Positions 32,484-39,041 of a DNA stretch of 39,805 nt are shown one piece after another; position 1 is the first letter of the stretch, and every line of letters starts with the position of its first letter. Both the position numbers and the translations under genes were made by a program. The stretch spans positions 1-39,805 of the forward strand of contig CALCWV010000061.1 of NCBI GenBank assembly GCA_937907645.1, read 5' to 3'. The notes beneath the pieces were generated by a model, which saw only the letters and a list, made by a program, of their open reading frames with translations, was not told where the DNA came from and searched no databases. This stretch comes from an uncultured Clostridia bacterium (GTDB lineage Bacteria > Bacillota > Clostridia > Christensenellales > UBA1242).

Positions 32484-33575
32484 ATGAAAATAGGTGTAGT
32501 TGGTCTACCAAATGTAGGAAAAAGCACTCTCTTTAATGCAATTACAAATGCGGGTGCTGAAAGTGCCAACTACCCTTTTTGCACTATAGAGCCTAACGTT
32601 GGCGTTGTAGATGTTCCAGATGAAAGATTAATTAAACTCGGAGCATTATACAACACTAAAAAGATAACTCCTGCAACAATCGAATTTATGGACATTGCAG
32701 GGCTGGTTGCCGGTGCAAGTAAGGGTGAAGGACTTGGCAATAAATTTTTAAGTCATATTCGTGAAGTTGATGCAATTGTGCATGTTGTTAGATGTTTTGA
32801 TAACGAAAAGATTATCCATGTAAGCGGATCTGTTGACCCTATTAGAGATATCGAAGTTATCAATCTTGAACTTGCACTCGCCGACTTAGAACAAGTGACA
32901 AAGAAACTAGATAAAGATGTTAAGCTTGTAAAGACAGGTGATAAAGCATTGATTGCAGGTGTAAATCTTATGACAAAGATCAAGGCAGTCCTTGAAGAAG
33001 GAAAACCTGCAAGATCTCTCAAGTACACAGAGGAAGAAGAAAAGCTTCTCAGAAACTACTCTCTACTTACTGCAAAGCCAGTGATCTATGTCGCAAATAT
33101 TGGCGAAGCTGATATTATGAAAGGCACAAACGATTACGTTGAGAAAGTAAAAGAATTTGCTAAAAATGATGGAGCTTCATGTATCTGCCTTTGCGCAAAA
33201 ATCGAAGAAGAACTCGTTTCACTCCCTGAGGATGAAAGACAAATTTTCAAAGATGAACTTGGAATCAAACAAAGCGGTCTTGAAAAATTAGTTGTAACAA
33301 GCTATGACCTTTTGGGTCTTATGAGTTACCTCACAGCTGGCGAAAAGGAAGTTCGTGCTTGGACAATCAAGAAAGGAACGAAAGCACCTCAAGCAGCTGG
33401 GAAAATCCACACTGATTTTGAAAAAGGCTTTATTAAAGCAGAAATCGTTTCATATGACGATCTTATCGAGGCTGGATCATATCTCAAAGCTAGAGAAAAC
33501 GGAAAAGTTAGAATCGAAGGCAAAGAATATGTTATCCAAGATGGAGATGTAGTTCTCTTTAGATTTAATGTATAG
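32484..33575 (+). CDS. ychF: Ribosome-associated GTPase/ATPase YchF (Obg family)
   Basis: 363 residues, normal length. G1 is GLPNVGKST at residues 7-15, followed by LFNAITNAGAESANYPFCTIEPNVGVVDVPDERL. G3 is DIAGLVAGASKGEGLGNKFL. The G4 position has the non-standard NIGE (YVANIGEAD) that gives YchF its ATP preference. The C-terminal TGS domain includes AWTIKKGTKAPQAAGKIHTDFEKGFI. AGAGGAAA precedes the ATG. The next gene starts seven bases after its stop. Confidence 0.97.
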   Translation: MKIGVVGLPNVGKSTLFNAITNAGAESANYPFCTIEPNVGVVDVPDERLIKLGALYNTKKITPATIEFMDIAGLVAGASKGEGLGNKFLSHIREVDAIVHVVRCFDNEKIIHVSGSVDPIRDIEVINLELALADLEQVTKKLDKDVKLVKTGDKALIAGVNLMTKIKAVLEEGKPARSLKYTEEEEKLLRNYSLLTAKPVIYVANIGEADIMKGTNDYVEKVKEFAKNDGASCICLCAKIEEELVSLPEDERQIFKDELGIKQSGLEKLVVTSYDLLGLMSYLTAGEKEVRAWTIKKGTKAPQAAGKIHTDFEKGFIKAEIVSYDDLIEAGSYLKARENGKVRIEGKEYVIQDGDVVLFRFNV

Positions 33576-33582
33576 GAGAAAC

Positions 33583-33948
33583 ATGAAAAATTACACAATG
33601 TTAGAGCTTGCATTTATTGGTGATGCCGTGCACACTCTCTTCGTCAGAGAGCAAATTGTGAAAAAGCAAGATCTCAAAATGAATGATGTACACAAACTCG
33701 CTTCAAGATTCTGCAGTGCTAAAAAGCAAAGTAGCGTTTTAGATAGGCTTCTCCCCTCTTTAGATAATGAAGAGGCAGAGATTGTTAGAATGGCTAGAAA
33801 CTCAAAAACGAAGCATATGGCTAAAAATGCTGATCCAGCCGACTATCACAAAGCGACATCTTTTGAAGCTCTTGTAGGCTGGTTATTTACTAATAACAAA
33901 AAAGAAAGATTAAATGAAATCCTTGAGATTTCTATTATGGAGGAATAA
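33583..33948 (+). CDS. mrnC: Mini-ribonuclease III
   Basis: 121 residues, an RNase III domain without the double-stranded RNA-binding domain. It matures the ends of 23S rRNA in Firmicutes. The signature is LELAFIGDAVHTLFVRE with the catalytic Asp, and the second acidic site is in TSFEALVGWLF. The start is MKNYTMLELAF, preceded by TATAGGAG that overlaps the ychF stop. Followed by rlmB two bases on, the usual clostridial order. Confidence 0.95.
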   Translation: MKNYTMLELAFIGDAVHTLFVREQIVKKQDLKMNDVHKLASRFCSAKKQSSVLDRLLPSLDNEEAEIVRMARNSKTKHMAKNADPADYHKATSFEALVGWLFTNNKKERLNEILEISIMEE

Positions 33949-33950
33949 GT

Positions 33951-34679
33951 ATGTTTATTGAAGGTAGAAACGCTGTTCGTGAAGCTCTACAATCTGATAT
34001 AACAATTAACAAAATCTATGTAGACAAAAATCTTGAACATAGAAGGGATGAAATTCTTGCTCTTGCAAGCAAAAAGAAGATTAAAGTTGAATATCTTCCT
34101 AAAAATCTCATGGATAAAAAATCTGAGACAAAGAGACATCAAGGCTTTATAGCTGACTCAGTTGATTTTAAGTACTCAACTCTGCAGCAGCTTATGGACA
34201 ACACTAAGGGCGAAACGCCTTTCTTCGTTTTACTTGATGGAATCGAAGATCCACACAACCTCGGAGCTATTATCCGTTCCTGCGAATGTGCTGGAGTTCA
34301 TGGAATAGTTATCCCTAAGAACAGAGCTTGTTTAGTGAACGAAACAGTTATACGTACAAGTACTGGAGCTATTGCAAATATGCCTATATGCATGGTTACA
34401 AACCTCAAAGAAGGCATTGACTTCTTTAAAGAAAATGGCATTTGGACTTTCGTTGCAGAAACTGGTGGCGATGATATTTATTCGAAAAATTTAACAATGC
34501 CAATAGCTGTTGTTATTGGGTCTGAAGGAAAAGGAGTTAAACAGTCGCTTAGAACTTATTGCGATGGAATAATAACTCTTCCTCTCATGGGCAAGGTTAA
34601 TTCCCTTAATGCTAGCGTTGCCTGTGGAATTACAATATTTGAAATTTTAAGACAAAGATTAAACAAAGGAAGCAAATGA
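33951..34679 (+). CDS. rlmB: SpoU-family rRNA/tRNA 2'-O-methyltransferase (RlmB-like)
   Basis: 242 residues. N-terminal substrate domain starts FIEGRNAVREAL. SPOUT motif 1 is LDGIEDPHNLGAIIRSCECAGVHG, motif 2 is VVIGSEGKGV and motif 3 is LPLMGKVNSLNASVACGI. These trefoil-knot motifs bind SAM. It probably methylates 23S rRNA ribose (RlmB/TrmH subgroup 3), but the exact target is not shown by sequence. It overlaps the sigma factor gene by four bases. Confidence 0.93.
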   Translation: MFIEGRNAVREALQSDITINKIYVDKNLEHRRDEILALASKKKIKVEYLPKNLMDKKSETKRHQGFIADSVDFKYSTLQQLMDNTKGETPFFVLLDGIEDPHNLGAIIRSCECAGVHGIVIPKNRACLVNETVIRTSTGAIANMPICMVTNLKEGIDFFKENGIWTFVAETGGDDIYSKNLTMPIAVVIGSEGKGVKQSLRTYCDGIITLPLMGKVNSLNASVACGITIFEILRQRLNKGSK

Positions 34680-35275
34680 GAACAGACGAAGAATTAGTTT
34701 TATCCGCTCAAAAAGGTGACACATCTGCAGAATTAGAAGTTTTCTCACATTACAGAAATCTTCTGAGAAAAGTCTGCAGAAGTTATTTCCTCGTCGACGG
34801 TGATTCTGATGATTTAATGCAAGAAGGAATGATCGGTCTCTATAAAGCAATTAAGAGCTATTCCACTGACAAAAATGTCAGTTTCGCAGGATATGCTGGA
34901 CTTTGTGTAAAAAGACAAATTCAAACAGCTATCAAAAAAGCTAATAGTCAGAAGAATTTAATTCTCTCTACTGCTATCCCCCTCACCACTCAAGATAAGT
35001 TTGACGATGAAGAAGAGGAGAGTCCTGAAATTATCATCCCATCATCTGAGCTTCCTGCCGATGAAAAAATGATTTCTGAGGAAAACATGAAAGAGATTAA
35101 AGATCTGATTAGACAAAAGCTTTCCAAAATGGAACTACAAGTTTTAGTAAAGTATCTGAATGGATATTCTTACAAAGAGATTTCTTCAGAAACAGGGTTA
35201 AATGAAAAAAGCATTGATAATGCACTTAGCAGAATCAAGAAAAAACTTGCTGTATTAAAAGATAAAAAGGATTGA
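34676..35275 (+). CDS. sigH: RNA polymerase sigma factor, SigH-like
   Basis: 199 residues. Region 2 is YFLVDGDSDDLMQEGMIGLYKAIKSYSTDKNVSFAGYAGLCVKRQI, very close to the SigH pattern. Region 4 is KMELQVLVKYLNGYSYKEISSETGLNEKSIDNALSRIKKKL. Length and position after mrnC-rlmB match sigH of clostridia, where it starts sporulation or stationary-phase expression. An acidic insert (DDEEEESPEIIIPSSELPADE) sits between the regions. Its start overlaps the rlmB stop (ATGA). Confidence 0.88.
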   Translation: MRTDEELVLSAQKGDTSAELEVFSHYRNLLRKVCRSYFLVDGDSDDLMQEGMIGLYKAIKSYSTDKNVSFAGYAGLCVKRQIQTAIKKANSQKNLILSTAIPLTTQDKFDDEEEESPEIIIPSSELPADEKMISEENMKEIKDLIRQKLSKMELQVLVKYLNGYSYKEISSETGLNEKSIDNALSRIKKKLAVLKDKKD

Positions 35276-35289
35276 TATATCCTTTTTTT
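35264..35289 (+). terminator. Terminator of ychF-mrnC-rlmB-sigH
   Basis: AAAAGGAT, 6-base loop, ATCCTTTT plus T-run. The 5' arm covers the sigma factor's last codons and stop. Confidence 0.75.
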
Positions 35290-35300
35290 GTTGGATTTAT

Positions 35301-35330
35301 TTGAAAGATATGTTAAAATATACGTATACT
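35301..35330 (+). promoter_or_regulatory. Promoter of the membrane protein gene
   Basis: TTGAAA (35301-35306), 18 bases, TATACT (35325-35330), 16 bases before the ATG, with AAGGAGAGG between. Confidence 0.5.
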
Positions 35331-35346
35331 AAAAGGAGAGGTAATT

Positions 35347-36045
35347 ATGAAGACAACTTCTGATCTACTTATATATCTTTTGCCCGCAGCACTACTTTTG
35401 ATTTCTCTCGTGCTCTGCGGTTTTTCATGTTTCTTCTTTAAAAAGGAAAAACTTGTAACTTACATTACTTTAAAAGGAGGTTCTGTTGCCGCAATCACTG
35501 TGCTATGCCTAGCAGTTGAAAATTTACTTGGAGTCAGATCAATTGGTGGAACAACGACATTTATTTTAATCGCCTTAGTTTTACAATTGTTTTCAGCAAT
35601 TGCCGTTGCCCTTCCTTCGAAAACTAATTTATTTGAAAGTTTGTATTCCGGATTAGACATGGGGTCAGGATTAATGCTCGCTCTTGCTGGACTATTCTTA
35701 ATTTCTCCATCTCCATTTGGTCTTCCAATTGGATTCGGCGTTGGCGCAATAGCTTCCGTGATAGTCGCTCTTGCTCTTAGAAAATTTAATTGGAAAACGG
35801 ATATCTTTAAATATCTATCCTTAACATTCGGAGTTGCTCTTTTAGCCCAAGTTATAGTTATCTTGCTCAGCACAATTTCTGTTCAAACTATTTTATTTGC
35901 CGTTGCCTCAGTACTATATTTTGTAGCAGTGATTTTCAAACTTTTCTTAAACGACGAAATAAAAGGAATCGCCATTGCAAAAAATGTAATTTATTACTTA
36001 TCTCTAATCCTATTTGTATTTTCAATCTACTCAGTTATTTTCTAA
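35347..36045 (+). CDS. Integral membrane protein, unknown function
   Basis: 232 residues with about seven hydrophobic helices, the first at YLLPAALLLISLVLCGFSCFFF. Loops are short; the only sizeable polar segment is ALPSKTNLFESLYSGLDMGSG. There is no ATPase, protease or transporter signature. It has its own promoter and terminator and lies between sigH and the initiator tRNA. Function unknown. Confidence 0.75.
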   Translation: MKTTSDLLIYLLPAALLLISLVLCGFSCFFFKKEKLVTYITLKGGSVAAITVLCLAVENLLGVRSIGGTTTFILIALVLQLFSAIAVALPSKTNLFESLYSGLDMGSGLMLALAGLFLISPSPFGLPIGFGVGAIASVIVALALRKFNWKTDIFKYLSLTFGVALLAQVIVILLSTISVQTILFAVASVLYFVAVIFKLFLNDEIKGIAIAKNVIYYLSLILFVFSIYSVIF

Positions 36046-36073
36046 AATTTTTAATATCAAATTTTAAAAATCT

Positions 36074-36104
36074 AAAGCAAGTGCAAAATCACTTGTTTTT
36101 TTTC
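36074..36104 (+). terminator. Intrinsic terminator
   Basis: GCAAGTG, loop, CACTTG and T8, about 30 bases past the membrane protein stop. Confidence 0.85.
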
Positions 36105-36241
36105 GAAATAATGGGGCTAAAAGAAAAAGATTTTTTATATAAAAATATTTATATATAGCTGTCCTGAATTCAAATATACTCGATATTCATAGGATTTTAA
36201 TAAAAAAACGTCATTTTTCTTATATTTTAAGCATTTTACTC

Positions 36242-36270
36242 TTGACTTTTTACAATTTAATGAATATAAT
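36242..36270 (+). promoter_or_regulatory. Promoter of tRNA-fMet
   Basis: TTGACT (36242-36247), exactly 17 bases, TATAAT (36265-36270), 15 bases before the tRNA. Confidence 0.8.
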
Positions 36271-36285
36271 AATAATGTATCTTGA

Positions 36286-36362
36286 CGCGGGGTAGAGCAG
36301 CTCGGAAGCTCGTCGGGCTCATAACCCGAAGGTCGTTGGTTCAAATCCATCCCCCGCAACCA
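36286..36362 (+). tRNA. Initiator tRNA-Met (CAT)
   Basis: 77 nt with encoded CCA. Acceptor stem CGCGGGG/CCCCGCA leaves a C1-A72 mismatch, the initiator hallmark. The D stem is GAGC/GCTC. The anticodon stem TCGGG/CCCGA has the three consecutive G-C pairs required for initiation, with loop CTCATAA. T loop is TTCAAAT. Oddity: the T stem GTTGG/CCATC has a T-T mismatch at the second pair (50-64). It has a strong promoter and terminator. The 3' half from the anticodon loop on is the start of a tandem repeat. Confidence 0.95.
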
Positions 36363-36696
36363 GGTTGAAGAAAGTCTTTGGGCTTTCTTTTTTTTATGTA
36401 TTGAGGGTTATAAAAGCTTTGCGTTAGCAAAGATTTGTGTTGGAACAACACAGAGCCCGAAGGGACCTAGCTCGCGCATCGTGCTCGTCACGATATAACC
36501 CGAAGGTCGTTGGTTCAAATCCATCCCCCGCAACCAGGTTGAAGAAAGTCTTTGGGCTTTCTTTTTTTTATGTATTGAGGGTTATAAAAGCTTTGCGTTA
36601 GCAAAGATTTGTGTTGGAACAACACAGAGCCCGAAGGGACCTAGCTCGCGCATCGTGCTCGTCACGATATAACCCGAAGGTCGTTGGTTCAAATCC
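36321..36696 (+). repeat. 174-bp tandem repeat built on the tRNA-fMet 3' half
   Basis: The unit starts ATAACCCGAAGG in the anticodon loop. It holds the tRNA 3' half with CCA, the terminator, then hairpins CTTTGC/GCAAAG, TGTGTTG/CAACACA and ATCGTG/CACGAT. It recurs at 36495 and, for 28 bases, at 36669. By eye the two full units are identical. The copies lack the tRNA 5' half and cannot be tRNAs. Confidence 0.9.
36370..36395 (+). terminator. Terminator of tRNA-fMet (copied once in the tandem repeat)
   Basis: GAAAGTC, short loop, GGGCTTTC (one G-U), T8. An identical copy lies 174 bases downstream. Confidence 0.85.
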
Positions 36697-36797
36697 GACC
36701 TGTCGGTCCCAGACCGCGAACAAGTCGCTCCCCGGCTTGTCGTTCGCCTTGCTCTCTGGCTAAAAAGTGTCCACTGGACCCTTTTCTTAACGCGTCG
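36697..36797. other. GC-rich 101-bp segment interrupting the third tRNA fragment
   Basis: The third partial tRNA copy runs to AAATCC, then 101 bases differ, then CCCCCGCAACCA (36798-36809) resumes. The segment is visibly GC-richer than its surroundings. It begins GACCTGTCGGTCCCAG, which makes the preceding T arm perfectly paired (GTTGG/CCGAC with one G-U), so the junction looks like a join to another tRNA's 3' end. It also has GCGAAC/GTTCGC and AAAAG-GTCC/GGAC-CTTTT inverted repeats. Confidence 0.7.
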
Positions 36798-36809
36798 CCC
36801 CCGCAACCA

Positions 36810-36976
36810 TATATTAAGCAAGCCGTTAAGGGCTTGCTTTTTTATATCCGCACAAATCAATTCTTTTTCAGTATTTTTCTCTGTTTCGGAACCACCGATG
36901 AGAAACCTCTATCGGGAACCCGAAACAAAGAAACTACAAGAAAAATCTCTTGATTTCTGCTGCCATACCTCTACGA
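36810..36976 (-). repeat. M1 structured repeat in reverse, with rebuilt stems (copy G)
   Basis: On the minus strand: GCAGCAGAAATCAAGAGATT at the start; spine TTTCTTTGTTTCGG/CCGAAACAGAGAAA (36882-36927 for the inner part); apex CCGAT-A-GAG, gttt, CTC-ATCGG; then the conserved single strand ACTGAAAAAGAATTGATTTG; then AAGCAAGCC/GGCTTGCTT in the H1 place. Nearly every stem base of the spine differs from the other copies, yet pairing is kept. On the plus strand the last hairpin with its T-run also works as a terminator. Confidence 0.8.
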
Positions 36977-37081
36977 TTGATGATTGCTTGTGATTATAGA
37001 GCATTTTAGATTTTATAGTACTAAATCCCCAAAAAAACATGACAACAAAGTTTAGCAAAGGTCTTCTTCTTGAAGGCTTTT

Positions 37082-37265
37082 TTCATTAAACAATGATATT
37101 TCCGCTAGCGGAAATGAAATTCGTTTCACGAATGAAATTGCTGACGCAATGAGATTCGCACTAATGTGCGAGTGAAGGAAATATCATATCATTGCGAATA
37201 AAATGAGCAATATCATTGACCAAAGGTCAATATCATTAGCTGAAAGCTAATATCATTAATTATAA
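37082..37265 (+). repeat. Chain of mini-hairpins, copy 1
   Basis: Consecutive hairpins with 2-4 base loops: TTTCCGC-ta-GCGGAAA, TTCGT-ttc-ACGAA, TTGC-tgac-GCAA, TTCGCAC-taat-GTGCGAG, ATTGC...GCAAT, ATTGACC-aaa-GGTCAAT and ATTAGCT-gaa-AGCTAAT. They are joined by TGAAA or ATATC linkers. TGATATTTCC and GGAAATATCA can also close an outer stem around the first four. No coding frame. Confidence 0.8.
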
Positions 37266-37299
37266 AATCAAAGAAAAGCCAACAAAGCAAAAAGAAAAA

Positions 37300-37405
37300 A
37301 CTTGAAGGCTTTTTTTATTAAACAATGATATTTCCGCAAGCGGAAATGAAATTCGTTACACGAATGAAATTGCTATCGCAATGAAATTCGCACTGATGTG
37401 GGAGT
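37300..37405 (+). repeat. Chain of mini-hairpins, copy 2 (truncated)
   Basis: Repeats copy 1 at an offset of 232 bases, including the leading CTTGAAGGCTTTTTT, and holds the first four hairpins. It differs in about seven positions, five of them in loops. The last stem has one unpaired change. The chain then stops. Confidence 0.8.
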
Positions 37406-37445
37406 TGAGAATAAATATAATTAATTATCATAGTAATTCGAAGAA

Positions 37446-37547
37446 ATTTAGCAGCAGTAATCAAAAGATTTCTCTTGGATTTTGAAATATTAAGGTTCTC
37501 AAACAAGTTATCTTATTGGAATTTTGATTTTTAGTTTCAAAATCAAG
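37446..37547 (+). repeat. M1 structured repeat, diverged (copy E)
   Basis: Starts GCAGCAGTAATCAAAAGATT. The basal stem is CTTGGATTTTGAAA/TTTCAAAATCAAG (one bulge, 37474-37547). The apex is TCAAA-C-AAG, ttat, CTT-ATTGG. The conserved downstream single strand and H1 are missing; a reversed H2 follows at once. Confidence 0.7.
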
Positions 37548-37655
37548 CAACTCACTTCGTTCCCTGCTGTCCACCTCTGAAAATTATTTAGAGAACTAAA
37601 CTCATTCCAGAGCTGAACAGCGAGCCTCGTGATTTACTCAATTTTTAAACTAAAT
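37548..37655 (-). repeat. H2-type structured repeat, reverse orientation
   Basis: On the minus strand: CACGAGGCTCGCTGTTC, stem CTCTGGAAT/ATTTTCAGAG, core GAGTTTAG...CTAAATAA, GGACAGC. It is the same H2 form as copy C but inverted relative to M1 copy E. Confidence 0.7.
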
Positions 37656-37656
37656 T

Positions 37657-37692
37657 AGATAAAAAAGGCCATGCGTAATGCATGGTTTTTTA
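37657..37692. terminator. Bidirectional terminator
   Basis: A6, GGCCATGC, 5-base loop, GCATGG, T6. It ends the minus-strand gene at 37715. Confidence 0.8.
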
Positions 37693-37714
37693 TAAGAGCA
37701 AATCCTTTGCCCAA

Positions 37715-38038
37715 TTATTTTGTTCTTTCGAGTTCGTCTGTACAAACTGTCTTGCCATATGGCAAAAGGAAAAATTCGCCTTCGCCAAACTTATCTACTA
37801 AAAACTCAGAAAAAAGTGTTATTCCCTGCTTTCTATTAGCTTCAGCGATAGCCTGCTGCTCCTTCTCTTGGATAAGAGATTCAACGTCAACTTTTTGCAT
37901 ATAGACCTCCCCTGTCTCAGCACTACGCTTATAAACCAACAAACGATCTACATATGTATCAGGATTTTCAACATTGATATCTTTTTCAGAATCTGTCAAT
38001 GAGTTAAAAACTACCCATAGTATTTTATCTTTCTTCAT
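37715..38038 (-). CDS. Hypothetical protein (107 residues)
   Basis: Start at MKKDKILWVVFNSLTDSEKD, with AGAGGTGG five bases upstream; the longer frame to 38086 is rejected. Short, soluble, mixed alpha/beta. It has a hydrophobic first strand (ILWVVF), a charged middle helix (VDVESLIQEKEQQAIAEANRKQG) and a C-terminal EFFLLPYGKTVCTDELERTK. No known motif. Own terminator. No family recognised. Confidence 0.65.
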   Translation of the reverse strand: MKKDKILWVVFNSLTDSEKDINVENPDTYVDRLLVYKRSAETGEVYMQKVDVESLIQEKEQQAIAEANRKQGITLFSEFLVDKFGEGEFFLLPYGKTVCTDELERTK

Positions 38039-38213
38039 ATTCCACCTCTTTGCGGATATATTAACATAGTTTCGCCGTCCTGTCAATACTAATAACCCTC
38101 TTAAAATAATTTTAATTGAAAAAAACTTCCTAAAATCACTTTTTAAAGCTTAAAAACGCCGCATATAGCGGTTTTTTTGAATAAACTTTGCATTTTATTG
38201 TCTAAACAAAACT

Positions 38214-39023
38214 CTATTTAATAACCTTAATTTTTAATATTACAACCCCGTACTTATTTTCTTTCTCTCGAGGATATATCTTTCTATAAACATCAATCAT
38301 TTCTTGTTTTGATTTATCTGCAAAACCCAGATCTTTTTTGTCTAAGTCCTCTGCCATTTCATCAAAATTTTTGTAAATATATTTTTTAAGGATGATTGCC
38401 TTAATTGTTTCGGCCATTTCTGGTTCTTTGAAAAATGTTATCTTATCCCCAACTTCAAAAAGTTTTCTCTTATCATCATTAAGGCGTCCTTCCAAAGTTT
38501 TTTCTCCGCTTTTGATAAGGTCAAAATATATGGGATTTAAATTTAATGTATGTTCTTTAAAACAATTTTTTCTAATTGACCTGCTTCTCCAAATATCATC
38601 ATCGACGTATGAGTTACTTTCAAACATCTTAGCAAATTTATCCCAAAACTTTATTGCTCTAGGATTTGTAAAACGTGTTGAAAATGTAAATTGCCCTTCA
38701 AATAGTTTTGTAATCTCGGTTGCGAACCATATCGCATTTCCATCCTTTCTGTACTCTGGTGCAACATAAAACTCGGCAATCTCATAACACATATTTTCAA
38801 GTTCTCTAATCATTGCTAGCCCCGCTATGTTGTCATCCACTATAAAATAGAATGGATATCTCGGTTTTTCTTCCCAATAACAATCATACCAAGCATAAAT
38901 CGGCACTCCATTTTCGTCAAATTTAATATCTGGGTCAAACTGTGAAAGTTCAGTTAAATATTCATTAAACATTTTTCTCATCTCTTCCATTCGAGACATT
39001 GGTACAATCTGTATTCTTCTCAT
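38214..39023 (-). CDS. GNAT acetyltransferase-like domain fused to an ASCH domain
   Basis: 269 residues from MRRIQIVPMSRMEEMRKMF; AAGGAG is seven bases upstream. Residues 1-150 fit a GNAT fold: PFYFIVDDNIAGLAMIREL as strands 3-4, EIAEFYVAPEYRKDGNAIWFATEI as the acetyl-CoA strand and pyrophosphate-loop region (its Q/R-x-x-G-x-G/A part is RKDGNA, shortened), and NPRAIKFWDKF as the usual late GNAT motif. Residues 155-269 fit ASCH: HTLNLNPIYFDLIKSGEKTLEGRLNDDKRKLFEVGDKITF, with the Lys and Glu-Arg seen in YqfB-type ASCH proteins. ASCH domains bind RNA or nucleosides. Substrate unknown. Confidence 0.85.
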   Translation of the reverse strand: MRRIQIVPMSRMEEMRKMFNEYLTELSQFDPDIKFDENGVPIYAWYDCYWEEKPRYPFYFIVDDNIAGLAMIRELENMCYEIAEFYVAPEYRKDGNAIWFATEITKLFEGQFTFSTRFTNPRAIKFWDKFAKMFESNSYVDDDIWRSRSIRKNCFKEHTLNLNPIYFDLIKSGEKTLEGRLNDDKRKLFEVGDKITFFKEPEMAETIKAIILKKYIYKNFDEMAEDLDKKDLGFADKSKQEMIDVYRKIYPREKENKYGVVILKIKVIK

Positions 39024-39041
39024 ATGTTTCTCCTTATTCAA

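Noticed and set aside
36135..36860. Antisense open frames over the tRNA and its repeats (for example one starting MRGMDLNQRPSGYEPDE)
   Set aside because: This is the well-known artefact of translating the reverse strand of tRNA genes. They have no ribosome binding site and follow the repeat.
36684..36953. 89-codon plus-strand frame through the GC-rich insert and repeat copy G
   Set aside because: It begins in a tRNA T-arm fragment and runs through two hairpins and a repeat. No ribosome binding site.
37082..37405. CRISPR array
   Set aside because: The repeated pieces are short hairpins with 2-5 base linkers. There are no 20-40 base unique spacers of constant length and no cas genes.
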